Positions 49,589 through 58,905 of a stretch of DNA of 64,000 nt are shown one piece after another. This DNA comes from Alteromonas abrolhosensis (lineage in GTDB: Bacteria > Pseudomonadota > Gammaproteobacteria > Enterobacterales > Alteromonadaceae): assembly GCF_001953635.1 (NCBI RefSeq), contig NZ_MEJH01000014.1, positions 1-64,000 on the forward strand. The letters are read 5' to 3'. Positions within the stretch are counted from its first letter, which is position 1. Each line of letters begins with the position of its first letter. Under the pieces are notes generated by a model. That model ran no database searches. It was not told the origin of the DNA and worked only from the letters and a program-made list of their open reading frames with translations. Made by a program: the position numbers and the translations under genes.

Positions 49589-49739
49589 TTATATAAAAAC
49601 TATTTTCTAAGAATAAATTAATTTTTATGTCGAAGAAATAATTAAAAATGCTTGCAATCCAGATATTTTACGCTTGTAGAACGCTAAAAAGTTAGTTGTT
49701 ACTAACATAAATTTCATGCCAGATTGAGTGCTCGAAATA

Positions 49740-49787
49740 CCACCAGATATTGGGTTGCATTAAGACTAAAACCTCACTATCTTGTGT
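49740..49787 (+). promoter_or_regulatory. NrdR box pair 2 (weaker, nearer nrdA)
   Basis: CCACCAGATATTGGGT (49740-49755) keeps 13 of 16 positions of box 1a, and CCTCACTATCTTGTGT (49772-49787) keeps 12 of 16 positions of the consensus. The spacing between starts is again exactly 32 bp, which argues against chance. Confidence 0.6.
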
Positions 49788-50090
49788 TTAATTCAGCATG
49801 TGATCCCAACGTAGATTTTAGGGATCGCACAGATCGCAAAATGGGTTCTGGTTTATGCCAATTCCCGGTTGTGACATCAACCTCGCTGAAAATATAAACG
49901 CAGTGAAAAAAATTAAATGAGCAGTCTCTACTTTATACTCTTCGGTATCAGTTTAGGCCGCTTTCGTGTGTGTTGTTATCTGGCGTGAGCCAACTGAGGT
50001 AATGGCATTTACACTTATATATATTAAAAAATGAAAAATGGGTACTTCATAGCCCACGCATCAAGCGCTAACAGACAAACGGCCAGTAAC

Positions 50091-52412
50091 ATGAATAACA
50101 ACTTATTAGTCACCAAACGCAACGGTGAAAAAGAGTCCATCGACTTAGAGAAAATCCACAAAGTCGTCACATGGGCAGCCAAAGGACTTAAGAACGTTTC
50201 CGTTTCACAAGTTGAAATCAAGGCACAAATTCAGTTCTACGACGGTATCAATACCAGTGAAATCCACGAAACCTTGATCAAGTCAGCGGCAGATCTAATC
50301 TCTACCGATGCGCCAGATTATCAATACCTGGCAGCGCGCTTGGCTATTTTCCACCTTCGCAAAAAGGCCTACGGTCAATTTGAGCCGCCTGCCCTACTTG
50401 AGCATGTTGGAAAGATGGTTGATATGGGCAAGTACGACAAGCACTTGCTTGAAGACTACACGCCTGAAGAATTTGCTGAAATGGACTCGTATATCGACCA
50501 TTGGCGCGACATGAACTTCAGCTACGCTGCAGTTAAGCAACTTGAAGGTAAGTATCTGGTTCAAAACCGTGTTACTGGTGAAATTTACGAAAGTGCACAG
50601 TTCCTATATATCTTAGTGGCTGCATGCCTTTTCGCAAATTACGACAAAGCGACGCGTATGGACTACATTCGCCGCTTCTACGATGCCGCTTCAACATTCA
50701 AGCTGTCATTGCCTACACCTATTATGGCTGGCGTACGTACGCCAACTCGCCAATTTAGTTCATGTGTACTTATCGAAACCGGCGACAGCTTAGATTCAAT
50801 CAATGCAACGGCAAGTGCCATTGTTAAATACGTAAGCCAGCGTGCGGGTATCGGTGTAAATGCCGGTCGCATTCGTGCACTAGGTAGCCCTATTCGTGGT
50901 GGTGAAGCGTTCCACACTGGTTGTATTCCTTTCTATAAATACTTCCAGACTGCAGTTAAAAGCTGTTCACAAGGTGGTGTTCGTGGCGGTGCTGCTACGC
51001 TGTTCTACCCTATCTGGCATATGGAAGTAGAATCGTTATTGGTTCTTAAGAACAACCGTGGTGTAGAAGAAAACCGTGTACGTCACCTAGATTACGGTGT
51101 TCAGTTCAACAAACTGATGTACCAACGCATGATGAAAGATGGCTACATTTCATTGTTTAGCCCATCTGACGTTCCTGGTCTTTACGATGCATTCTTTGCT
51201 GATCAAGAGAAGTTTGAAGAGCTATACGTTAAATACGAAAACGACGACAGCATCCGTAAAAAGCAAATCAAAGCAATGGAACTGTTTAGCTTGTTTATGC
51301 AAGAGCGTGCAAGCACAGGTCGTATTTATCTTCAAAACGTTGACCACTGTAATACGCACAGCCCGTTTAATCCGGAAGTTGCACCAGTACGTCAAAGTAA
51401 CTTGTGTCTTGAAATCGCGCTACCTACTAAGCCGCTACAGCACGTTAATGACGAAAATGGTGAGATTGCACTTTGTACATTATCTGCGTTTAACTTAGGT
51501 GCAATTAAGTCACTTGACGAGTTTGAAGAGCTGTCTGATCTTGCTGTACGTGCCCTAGATAACCTGCTTGATTACCAAGACTACCCAGTTCCTGCTGCAT
51601 ATAACGCAACAATGGGACGTCGTACGCTTGGCGTAGGTGTTATCAACTTTGCATACTACCTAGCTAAAAATGGCGTTAAATACTCTGACCACAGCGCTAA
51701 TGCTCTGGTACACCGCACGTTTGAAGCAATGCAGTATTACCTATTAAAAGCGTCTAACAACCTTGCGAAAGAAAAAGGTGCGTGTCCTAAGTTCAACGAA
51801 ACCACTTATTCTCAAGGCATTATGCCAATTGACAGCTACAAGAAAGATCTTGATAGCGTGTGCAATGAACCGCTTCATTACGACTGGGATTCGCTTCGTG
51901 AAGAAATTAAAACTCACGGCCTGCGTAACTCTACCCTATCAGCATTGATGCCATCAGAAACGTCTTCGCAAATTTCTAATGCGACGAACGGTATTGAGCC
52001 ACCGCGTGGTTTTATCAGCATTAAGTCGAGTAAAGATGGGGTTCTTAAGCAAGTAGTACCTGAATACGAAACGCTAAGAGATCAATACGAACTACTTTGG
52101 GATATTCCTTCAAACGATGGTTACCTACAACTTGTTGGTATCATGCAGAAGTTTATCGACCAAACTATCTCAGCGAATACCAACTATGACCCAAGCCGTT
52201 ACGAAGGTAACAAGGTACCAATGAAGCTTCTTCTTAAAGACCTTCTTACTACGTATAAACTGGGTGTTAAAACACTTTACTATCATAACACTCGTGACGG
52301 CGCGTCAGACACCTCTGCACTCGATGCTAAAGCGAGTGAGCCTATGCCACGTCAAGAAGAAGTGGTTGTAGAGGAAGATGATGATTGTGCAGGCGGTGCG
52401 TGTAAGATCTAA
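50091..52412 (+). CDS. nrdA: Ribonucleoside-diphosphate reductase class Ia, alpha subunit
   Basis: NrdA holds the active and allosteric sites of aerobic ribonucleotide reductase, which makes dNDPs from NDPs. The 773-residue protein has an N-terminal ATP-cone (LLVTKRNGEKESIDLEKIHK), which lets dATP switch the enzyme off, the catalytic barrel with RQFSSCVLIE, NLCLEIALPT and TLSALMPSETSSQ, and the C-terminal redox pair DDDCAGGACKI. I start at the ATG at 50091, matching E. coli NrdA; the ATG at 50031 would add 20 unconserved residues. nrdB and a ferredoxin follow. Confidence 0.96.
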   Translation: MNNNLLVTKRNGEKESIDLEKIHKVVTWAAKGLKNVSVSQVEIKAQIQFYDGINTSEIHETLIKSAADLISTDAPDYQYLAARLAIFHLRKKAYGQFEPPALLEHVGKMVDMGKYDKHLLEDYTPEEFAEMDSYIDHWRDMNFSYAAVKQLEGKYLVQNRVTGEIYESAQFLYILVAACLFANYDKATRMDYIRRFYDAASTFKLSLPTPIMAGVRTPTRQFSSCVLIETGDSLDSINATASAIVKYVSQRAGIGVNAGRIRALGSPIRGGEAFHTGCIPFYKYFQTAVKSCSQGGVRGGAATLFYPIWHMEVESLLVLKNNRGVEENRVRHLDYGVQFNKLMYQRMMKDGYISLFSPSDVPGLYDAFFADQEKFEELYVKYENDDSIRKKQIKAMELFSLFMQERASTGRIYLQNVDHCNTHSPFNPEVAPVRQSNLCLEIALPTKPLQHVNDENGEIALCTLSAFNLGAIKSLDEFEELSDLAVRALDNLLDYQDYPVPAAYNATMGRRTLGVGVINFAYYLAKNGVKYSDHSANALVHRTFEAMQYYLLKASNNLAKEKGACPKFNETTYSQGIMPIDSYKKDLDSVCNEPLHYDWDSLREEIKTHGLRNSTLSALMPSETSSQISNATNGIEPPRGFISIKSSKDGVLKQVVPEYETLRDQYELLWDIPSNDGYLQLVGIMQKFIDQTISANTNYDPSRYEGNKVPMKLLLKDLLTTYKLGVKTLYYHNTRDGASDTSALDAKASEPMPRQEEVVVEEDDDCAGGACKI

Positions 52413-52535
52413 TACACGCCCTTCTGTTTAAATGGCAGGTGCGTGAAAGGACGTATTCGCGCTTGCCATTGACGTTTCGCAGCAAGAACACAAACAATAA
52501 TACGCGTTAATCATTAAGTTTTTAGTTAGGCCATC

Positions 52536-53666
52536 ATGAAATACACTACGTTTAATCAGCAAAGTACTAATCCATTGATCGAGCCGATGTTTTTCGGTAA
52601 CCCCGTGAACGTTGCACGCTACGACCAGCAAAAGCATGCCATTTTCGAAAAGCTTATTGAGAAACAAATTAGCTTTTTTTGGCGACCAGAAGAAGTTGAT
52701 GTTTCTCGAGATCGCGTAGATTTTCAAAAACTAACCGACCCAGAAAAACATATCTTCATTTCGAACCTTAAGTACCAAACTCTGCTAGATTCGGTACAGG
52801 GTCGCAGTCCAAACATCGCATTTTTGCCCATTATTTCACTACCAGAGTTAGAAACGTGGGTAGAAACATGGTCGTTTTTTGAAACTATCCATTCGCGTTC
52901 ATACACGCACATTTTGCGTAACCTATTTTCAGATCCTAGTGAAATCTTCGAAGATATCGTAGTAAACGATGAAATTAAGCGCCGTGCTGCTGACATTTCT
53001 AAATACTATGACGACCTTATTTTTGCCACTCAGCTTTGGCAAACTCAGGGTGAAGGCATTCACACCATCAATGGCACTGCATACACAGTTAACATGTACG
53101 AGTTGAAGAAGAAGCTTTACCTGTGCATGAATTCGGTGAATGCTCTGGAAGCAATCCGTTTCTACGTGTCTTTTGCCTGTACGTTTGCATTTGCAGAACG
53201 TAAGTTGATGGAAGGTAACTCTAAGATTATTCGTTTGATTGCCCGTGACGAAAACCTTCACTTATCTTCAACACAGCATATCCTTAATTTGTGGGCTAAG
53301 GGCAAAGATGACCCTGAAATGGCGCAAATTGCAGAAGAATGTAAAGAAGAAGCGCGTGCTATCTTTATGAACGCCGTTGAGCAAGAAAAGCAGTGGGCTG
53401 ACTACTTGTTCCAAAACGGTTCAATGATTGGTCTGAACAAAGAAATTCTTTGCCAATACGTCGAGTATATTGCTAATCAGCGTATGTCTGCCATTGGCCT
53501 AGACACGCCATTTGAAGTTAGCAGTAATCCACTTCCATGGATGAACAACTATCTGAACTCAGACAATGTGCAGGTGGCACCTCAAGAGTCTGAAATCAGT
53601 TCTTATCTGGTAGGACAGATCGATTCTGCTGTAAGCGAAGACGACTTTGCTGATTTTGAGCTGTAA
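52536..53666 (+). CDS. nrdB: Ribonucleoside-diphosphate reductase class Ia, beta subunit
   Basis: NrdB carries the di-iron tyrosyl-radical cofactor that starts catalysis in NrdA. In the 376-residue protein the ligands and radical residue are visible: D85 (LLDSVQGR), E116 and H119 (FFETIHS), Tyr123 (RSYTHI), and the later [15 protein letters not shown] and [12 protein letters not shown]. It follows nrdA by about 120 bp, and the ferredoxin gene starts 12 bp after it. Confidence 0.96.
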   Translation: MKYTTFNQQSTNPLIEPMFFGNPVNVARYDQQKHAIFEKLIEKQISFFWRPEEVDVSRDRVDFQKLTDPEKHIFISNLKYQTLLDSVQGRSPNIAFLPIISLPELETWVETWSFFETIHSRSYTHILRNLFSDPSEIFEDIVVNDEIKRRAADISKYYDDLIFATQLWQTQGEGIHTINGTAYTVNMYELKKKLYLCMNSVNALEAIRFYVSFACTFAFAERKLMEGNSKIIRLIARDENLHLSSTQHILNLWAKGKDDPEMAQIAEECKEEARAIFMNAVEQEKQWADYLFQNGSMIGLNKEILCQYVEYIANQRMSAIGLDTPFEVSSNPLPWMNNYLNSDNVQVAPQESEISSYLVGQIDSAVSEDDFADFEL

Positions 53667-53678
53667 AACTACAGCTTA

Positions 53679-53951
53679 ATGAGTAGTAACGATAAATCAC
53701 TCCGCATCGACGTTGTCGATGTGGGGGCGATTATTGCCCCCCAAGATAAAACCCTCTTACACGCCCTTGAAGAAGCGGACGTTCATATTCACTACCATTG
53801 CCGTGAAGGTTTTTGTGGTGCATGCCGAACAAAACTTATTGAAGGCGAAGTTGAGTACACTACCGATCCCCTAGCCTTCATTGACGACGATGAGATTCTT
53901 CCATGTTGTTGCGTGGCTAAATGCCCATTAAAAATAAAAGTTCCTCTTTAA
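53679..53951 (+). CDS. yfaE: 2Fe-2S ferredoxin YfaE, cofactor maintenance of NrdB
   Basis: A 90-residue plant-type ferredoxin. Cys41, Cys46 and Cys49 (CREGFCGACR) plus one of the Cys76-78 run (EILPCCCVAKCPL) hold the 2Fe-2S cluster. In E. coli YfaE delivers electrons to rebuild the di-iron tyrosyl radical of NrdB, and the conserved position 12 bp after nrdB supports the same job here. An additional Cys82 follows the CCC run. Confidence 0.93.
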   Translation: MSSNDKSLRIDVVDVGAIIAPQDKTLLHALEEADVHIHYHCREGFCGACRTKLIEGEVEYTTDPLAFIDDDEILPCCCVAKCPLKIKVPL

Positions 53952-54052
53952 CTTCATACTCAAGCCTGAAAATATCGTATTCTCTATGGCTTTGCCGCAA
54001 ATCTTTTCAGTTTTTAGCGCCTGATTTCGGAAAGAAGAAACCTAATCTTGCA

Positions 54053-54295
54053 TTAAAGGATCTTTTCAATCGCGTACAACTCTTCATCAATCACTTGCAG
54101 ACGCGACGCAACAACGGTTCTCGCATCGTTCACTCCTTTGTTGTAAAACGATGCACCCATCTCTTTACTAATGAAATCAAGCAAGAAGTCACCGTCAAAC
54201 TGACCCAGTTCAATACCTAATTCATCATCAAAATATTGTTGCAATTTAGCGACCAATACTTCTTTCTCTTCTCGTGTAAATGCAATATCACTCAT
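54053..54295 (-). CDS. DUF2164 family small protein
   Basis: An 80-residue acidic protein of the DUF2164 family, of unknown function. The pattern FTREEKEVLVAKLQQYFDDEL, then FLLDFISKEMGASFYNKGV and NDARTVVASRLQ fits that family as I know it. It is mostly helical with no signal or membrane segment. It lies convergent to the ferredoxin gene, 101 bp away. Confidence 0.8.
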   Translation of the reverse strand: MSDIAFTREEKEVLVAKLQQYFDDELGIELGQFDGDFLLDFISKEMGASFYNKGVNDARTVVASRLQVIDEELYAIEKIL

Positions 54296-54565
54296 TGTAT
54301 TCTCTCTTTCGTTCTTATCTAAGCATATGATTTTAAATTACATTTTGAATTACATGCCTATATTATTTATATTGAGCTATTTACCTAAAAAGTTTTTTCT
54401 AGCTGGTATGTTTTTCGCAGTAAATCCGTCACTCAGCTATATTTTTTAATGAGTATCATATGGAAGTAGCTCTGGACGTTGAGCTTTGTATGCTTCTACC
54501 CTAATAGCGCTCTGGCAGAGCTAATGCTAAAGAAGGTCGCTATTCAACAAGACGAGAGGTTAACC

Positions 54566-54880
54566 ATGAAAATTTTACCGCTTCTAGGTATAGCGTGTGC
54601 ATTCACAATAAACAGTCTACCAGCAGATGCCAACCCCAATCACCCACAAAAGGACAAAACACTTCCTCCGGGCATAGAGAAGAAGTATGAGCGCACGGGC
54701 AAACTACCGCCAGGTTGGGAAAAGAAACTAATTGTTGGCAAGCGTTTGGATCACGATATTTACGATCATGGAAGAGTAATAGTCCCAATGGGTGATGACG
54801 GTATCATTACCGTTCGCATTGAGAACAAGGTGGTTAGACTAATTCAAGCCACAAGAGAAATTGTCGAAATCCTCGATTGA
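54566..54880 (+). CDS. Small secreted protein with LPPG repeats
   Basis: A 104-residue protein with a signal peptide (about 1-23, cut after PADA). The mature part opens with two tandem units, LPPGIEKKYERTGK and LPPGWEKKLIVGK, seen in RcnB-like and other small periplasmic proteins, then ends in IITVRIENKVVRLIQATREI. I cannot name the function. The ATG at 54566 has GAGAGG upstream; the frame opens earlier at 54479 but those residues are not credible as a signal. The gene stands alone between DUF2164 and an oxidoreductase. Confidence 0.7.
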   Translation: MKILPLLGIACAFTINSLPADANPNHPQKDKTLPPGIEKKYERTGKLPPGWEKKLIVGKRLDHDIYDHGRVIVPMGDDGIITVRIENKVVRLIQATREIVEILD

Positions 54881-55146
54881 GCATTTTGTCTAGAGCACTT
54901 CGCTAGTGCTCTACAGTTAACTGTTACTTATGGCCTACTATCAGCATTTGAAAATTGACTTAGCTGTCTTCCACAGTAGTATCAAATGTACTTAACGGTT
55001 TTGCGAAAAGAAGCCGTTCGATTTTCTTCAATTTCAATATCTCTTACCCCGTTGGATGTTGGAAGTATTTTAGTCAGGCCAGTAAGTTACCTAGTAGGTG
55101 ATACTACCAAAAGGCCCAAACGCAAAATAAATTTCAGGAATAAAAG

Positions 55147-56244
55147 ATGGCAACTAACGCCCTGTTTAAGCCTTACTCACATGGCAATCTTTCATTAACC
55201 AACCGTATCGTTATGGCCCCTATGACCCGCCAGTTTTCACCGAACGGTATTCCAACACCTGATGTTGCGGCTTATTACAAGCGTCGTGCGCAAGGTGGTA
55301 CAGGGTTAATTATTACTGAGGGCACCACGGTTAACGATAACGTTGCGACAATGGACGCCAATATTCCTCAATTCCACGGCGAACAAGCCTTAAGCGGATG
55401 GAAAACCGTAGTAGATGAAGTTCACAGTGTAGGTGGAAAAATTATGCCTCAGCTGTGGCACGTAGGTATGGCAAGGGTTGCAGAAAAAGCGCCTTTTCCT
55501 GACCTACCAAGTGCAGGACCTTCGGGTTTATTCAAACCTGGAAAACAAGGTGCTGAACCGATGACAGTGCAACACATTGAGTCTGTGATAGCGGCCTTTG
55601 CGCAAGCAGCAGCTGATGCTAAATCCATAGGTATGGATGGAATAGAAATTCATGGCGCACACGGTTACTTAATCGACCAGTTTTTCTGGGAAGGCACCAA
55701 CCAAAGAAGTGATAGTTGGGGAGGCAGCATGGAAAACCGCGGGCGTTTTGCTGTCGAAATTATTAAGGCTATACGCGCTGCTACAGGCCCAGATTTCCCT
55801 ATTATTCTTCGCTATTCACAGTGGAAACAACAAGACTATACCGCACGCTTGGCCCACTCCCCTCAGGAGTTAGAGCAGTTTTTACTACCTCTAAGTGAAG
55901 CTGGTGTTGACGTTTTCCATTGTTCTCAGCGCCGTTACTGGGAAAACGAGTTTGAGGGTAGCAATTTGAATCTTGCTGGCTGGACGAAAAAGCTTACCGG
56001 TAAGCCCACCATTACAGTAGGGTCGGTAGGACTAAATGACGACTTCTTCGGTGCGTTTAAAGGACAGGATTCAAGTACTCGTTCGGTGGATGACTTACTA
56101 GAGAGGCTGGATGCCGGCGAGTTCGATCTTGTCGCAGTGGGACGGGCACTTTTACAAGACCCTAATTGGGCGAACAAGATAAAAGAGAACCGGACGGATG
56201 AACTAGAGCAATACTCAGGCAAAGCGTTGGCAACCCTTTCTTAG
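55147..56244 (+). CDS. NADH:flavin oxidoreductase, old yellow enzyme family
   Basis: A 365-residue FMN-containing TIM barrel of the OYE family, which reduces activated C=C bonds (enones, nitro compounds) with NAD(P)H. Family signatures: NRIVMAPMTR, PQLWHVGMAR, GIEIHGAHGYLIDQFFWEGT, TNQRSDSWGG with MENRGRF, and near the end DLVAVGRALLQDPNW. The ATG at 55147 is preceded by AGGAA. It faces the GGDEF-EAL gene, with a shared terminator between. The natural substrate is unknown. Confidence 0.9.
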   Translation: MATNALFKPYSHGNLSLTNRIVMAPMTRQFSPNGIPTPDVAAYYKRRAQGGTGLIITEGTTVNDNVATMDANIPQFHGEQALSGWKTVVDEVHSVGGKIMPQLWHVGMARVAEKAPFPDLPSAGPSGLFKPGKQGAEPMTVQHIESVIAAFAQAAADAKSIGMDGIEIHGAHGYLIDQFFWEGTNQRSDSWGGSMENRGRFAVEIIKAIRAATGPDFPIILRYSQWKQQDYTARLAHSPQELEQFLLPLSEAGVDVFHCSQRRYWENEFEGSNLNLAGWTKKLTGKPTITVGSVGLNDDFFGAFKGQDSSTRSVDDLLERLDAGEFDLVAVGRALLQDPNWANKIKENRTDELEQYSGKALATLS

Positions 56245-56257
56245 GGCGGATTTCTGC

Positions 56258-56293
56258 AAGCACTAGCACTGTTCCAGCCGTGCTAGTGCTTTT
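56258..56293. terminator. Bidirectional terminator between the OYE and GGDEF-EAL genes
   Basis: AAGCACTAGCAC (56258-56269) and GTGCTAGTGCTT (56280-56291) form a perfect 12 bp stem. On the plus strand it ends the oxidoreductase transcript; on the minus strand its right arm contains the stop codon of the GGDEF-EAL gene. Confidence 0.85.
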
Positions 56294-58616
56294 GCCAGAA
56301 AGCCTCAAAGTCAGTTTTGCTCAGAGGCTCGGCAATCAAATAGCCTTGCGCGTAATCACAGCCCATACTCTTTAAAATATCGTATTGCTCTTGCGTCTCT
56401 ACACCTTCAGCCACAACCTTTATACCGAGTTTTTTTGCCATTACAATAATGGCCTCGCATAACACCTTGTCGTTACTGACATCAGTCATAGACTTCACAA
56501 AGCTTCTATCAATTTTGATAAGGTCTGTCGGAAAGCGTTTTAAATACGAAATGGAACTAAACCCTGTTCCAAAATCGTCTAGCGCGATATCAACGCCAGC
56601 TTGCCTAAATTGAAACAGCTTCTTTGATACTGTTTCATCAGCTTCCATCAATAAATTTTCTGTGACCTCTAGCAGTATAGAGCGCGCAGAAATATGCTGC
56701 TCTAAAAGCAAATTTAGCCACTGAGTTATATTCGATTCCATATTAAAGTAATGGCTAGGCGATGTATTAATGCTTACCTGTAGCTCTTTTCGATAGCGTT
56801 CCTTCCAAATACGAACGTTAGAGCACACTTCTTTGAAGACCCAATTACTGATATCAATAATTAGACCCGACTCTTCTGCAAGTGGAATGAATTCATCAGG
56901 GGTTATCCGCCCTTTATTCGGGTGCTGCCACCTAAGCAGTGCCTCAGCTTTCATTACTTTCTGGTTGCTGAAACACGCTATAGGCTGGTACTCAATGAAC
57001 AGTTCATTGTTTTTAACAGCGTATCGCAGGTCATTTAATAGAGTTATCCTCTTAATCGCTGCGGCTTGCATGTCGTGGGTGTAATACTGGTAACTATTTT
57101 TTCCTTGGTCTTTCGCACCGTACATCGCTTGATCGGCATTCTTTAAGAGGCTTTTTACGTCTTTCGCATCGTCAGGGTACAGCGTAACCCCTAAACTTGC
57201 GCTAGTATGCACACGTTCTAACTCTAATATGTAAGGCTTACCTATTGTTCTAAGCAATTTCTGAATGACCTGCTCGATAGAACTCAAGCCTTTGATGCTG
57301 TTCAGAATAATAACGAATTCATCACCACCTAACCTGGATACGGTGTCATCTGAACGCAAACATTGTTTTATTCGCTTAGCGCACTCGATGAGAAGCTTGT
57401 CGCCCATATCGTGACCAAGCGTATCATTGATATCTTTAAAATTATCTAAATCTAAAAATATCACTGCTACCTTTTCATTGTCTCTATCAGCGGTTTTTAT
57501 TGCCAGCTGCAAATGATCCAACATAAGATTTCTATTGGGAAGCCCAGTGAGCGAATCAAAATTTGCCTGTCTCCAAATAAGTTGGTTTGCGAGCTCTCTT
57601 TCAATGGCAATGCTGGCAATATGCGCGAACTGCTCAATTAGCAACATTTCATCGGCCGTCGGTATAGCCTTTTCTCTGTGATAGATGGCGAAGGTACCAA
57701 TGACCTCACCGTTTGACCCCTGAATCGGTTGCGACCAACACGAGCGTACACCCGCGCTCAAGGCTAAATCTTTCCACTCAACCCAATAAGGATGTGTACT
57801 GATATCTTCGACAATAGTCGGTAAATTCGTTGCGGCGGTATTACCGCAGGATCCCCTGCCCACACCATACTCAGCGCCATCAATTGCATCATTGTAGAAA
57901 TCAGGCAACGAGGGAGCGGCCCCCTTCTTTAGTTTTCCGTCGTCTAACAACAAAATGCTGCATATTTGGTCTGTATATTCAGCTTCAATAGCATTTACAA
58001 TGTCATGAAGCACGGTATGTAGTGATTCTGCGTTCACCACTTTTTCTAAAATTGCGCTCCTCACACGTGTAATTTTTTGTGTCTGGGCTAGTCGATATTG
58101 GTATTCTTCCAATTGAAGAGAAAGGTCATTGTATTCTTGCCTCTTAAGTTCAGATTCAGCAAGTTGCGCGAGGTTTTCTAACTGTTGTATTTGGGCGTCA
58201 TTAAGCGTTTTTGCAGCATCGTCAAATACACACAGTGTACCGACTGGGAATCCTTCAACCATCAGTCTAACACCGGCATAAAAGCGAATATGAGGATGGC
58301 CAACTACGTAGGGATTGTTGTCAAACCGAGGATCGTTAAGCGTATCGGGCACAACTAAAGTTTTGTCTTGCGCAATAGTGTGAGCGCAAAAAGCCACATC
58401 CCGCTTTGTTTCGGCCATATCAAGATTAACGGCAGACTTAAACCATTGCCTGTTTTCGTCAATAAGCGTTATCGATGCGAAATTACAATTAAAGACGCTG
58501 CTGGCGAGTCGCGTTATACGGTCAAAACGCTCTTCCGGCGGAGTGTCTAGCACACCCAGTCGCTTGAGTGCAGCAACGCGTTCATGTTCATTAGAAATTA
58601 TCGGTGGTGCGCGCAC
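56283..58616 (-). CDS. GAF-GAF-GGDEF-EAL c-di-GMP signalling protein
   Basis: A 777-residue cytoplasmic protein with no membrane helix. Order: a first GAF domain (about 25-160), a second GAF (about 190-330, IVEDISTHPYWVEWKDLALS), GGDEF diguanylate cyclase (about 345-505, motif RLGGDEFVIIL intact) and EAL phosphodiesterase (about 515-770, EALLRW, DDFGTGFSS, VVAEGVETQEQ intact). Both enzymatic motifs are complete, so it may make or break c-di-GMP under control of small ligands bound by the GAFs. It starts at GTG 58616 with AGGAG before it; the tail of a broken GGDEF gene overlaps this start. Confidence 0.92.
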   Translation of the reverse strand: MRAPPIISNEHERVAALKRLGVLDTPPEERFDRITRLASSVFNCNFASITLIDENRQWFKSAVNLDMAETKRDVAFCAHTIAQDKTLVVPDTLNDPRFDNNPYVVGHPHIRFYAGVRLMVEGFPVGTLCVFDDAAKTLNDAQIQQLENLAQLAESELKRQEYNDLSLQLEEYQYRLAQTQKITRVRSAILEKVVNAESLHTVLHDIVNAIEAEYTDQICSILLLDDGKLKKGAAPSLPDFYNDAIDGAEYGVGRGSCGNTAATNLPTIVEDISTHPYWVEWKDLALSAGVRSCWSQPIQGSNGEVIGTFAIYHREKAIPTADEMLLIEQFAHIASIAIERELANQLIWRQANFDSLTGLPNRNLMLDHLQLAIKTADRDNEKVAVIFLDLDNFKDINDTLGHDMGDKLLIECAKRIKQCLRSDDTVSRLGGDEFVIILNSIKGLSSIEQVIQKLLRTIGKPYILELERVHTSASLGVTLYPDDAKDVKSLLKNADQAMYGAKDQGKNSYQYYTHDMQAAAIKRITLLNDLRYAVKNNELFIEYQPIACFSNQKVMKAEALLRWQHPNKGRITPDEFIPLAEESGLIIDISNWVFKEVCSNVRIWKERYRKELQVSINTSPSHYFNMESNITQWLNLLLEQHISARSILLEVTENLLMEADETVSKKLFQFRQAGVDIALDDFGTGFSSISYLKRFPTDLIKIDRSFVKSMTDVSNDKVLCEAIIVMAKKLGIKVVAEGVETQEQYDILKSMGCDYAQGYLIAEPLSKTDFEAFWQKH

Positions 58617-58866
58617 AATTCGCTCCTAAATCACACTCGGTCGAATTACGCTCGGACTTCCGCGCGATTTCAATAGCGTTATCAGGCCAGTTGAACATTA
58701 TTCCTGCCGTTCTTTTGGCTTTGTATAATGCGTCGTCGGCTTCTGAAAGTGCTGACTCAACAGTGTCGTGATGCTCTTTCACACAAGATACACCTGCACT
58801 GACTGTGATATCAATAAACTTTCTATTAACATCTAATGGGTTCGTGCGCTTAATTTGGAGGCTGGC
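58591..58866 (-). pseudogene. Remnant: C-terminal end of a GGDEF domain gene
   Basis: A minus-strand frame, open from after a stop at about 58867 to its own stop at 58591, encodes what reads as the end of a GGDEF domain: RKFIDITVSAGVSCVKEHHD, VESALSEADDALYKAK and RTAG, that is the region after the GGDEF loop, ending with the ALYKAK helix. The N-terminal part with RxGGDEF is missing, and the next gene upstream is the unrelated EamA transporter. So this is the tail of a deleted diguanylate cyclase. Its last 26 bases overlap the start of the intact GAF-GGDEF-EAL gene. Confidence 0.75.
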
Positions 58867-58905
58867 TTAAACTCGACATGTGGTCAATAAGCAATGGCAA
58901 CCATG

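Larger units (their letters stand above)
49537..50090. other. Long nrdA upstream region
   Basis: About 550 bases, AT-rich, without a credible gene. It contains two pairs of NrdR-box-like sites (listed separately) and a short inverted repeat GATCCC / GGGATC at 49802-49826. The frame of nrdA is open from 50031. Confidence 0.6.

Noticed and set aside
49801..49826. GATCCC / GGGATC as a regulatory operator of nrdA
   Set aside because: Only six-base arms with a 13-base spacer; expected by chance in a window of this size.
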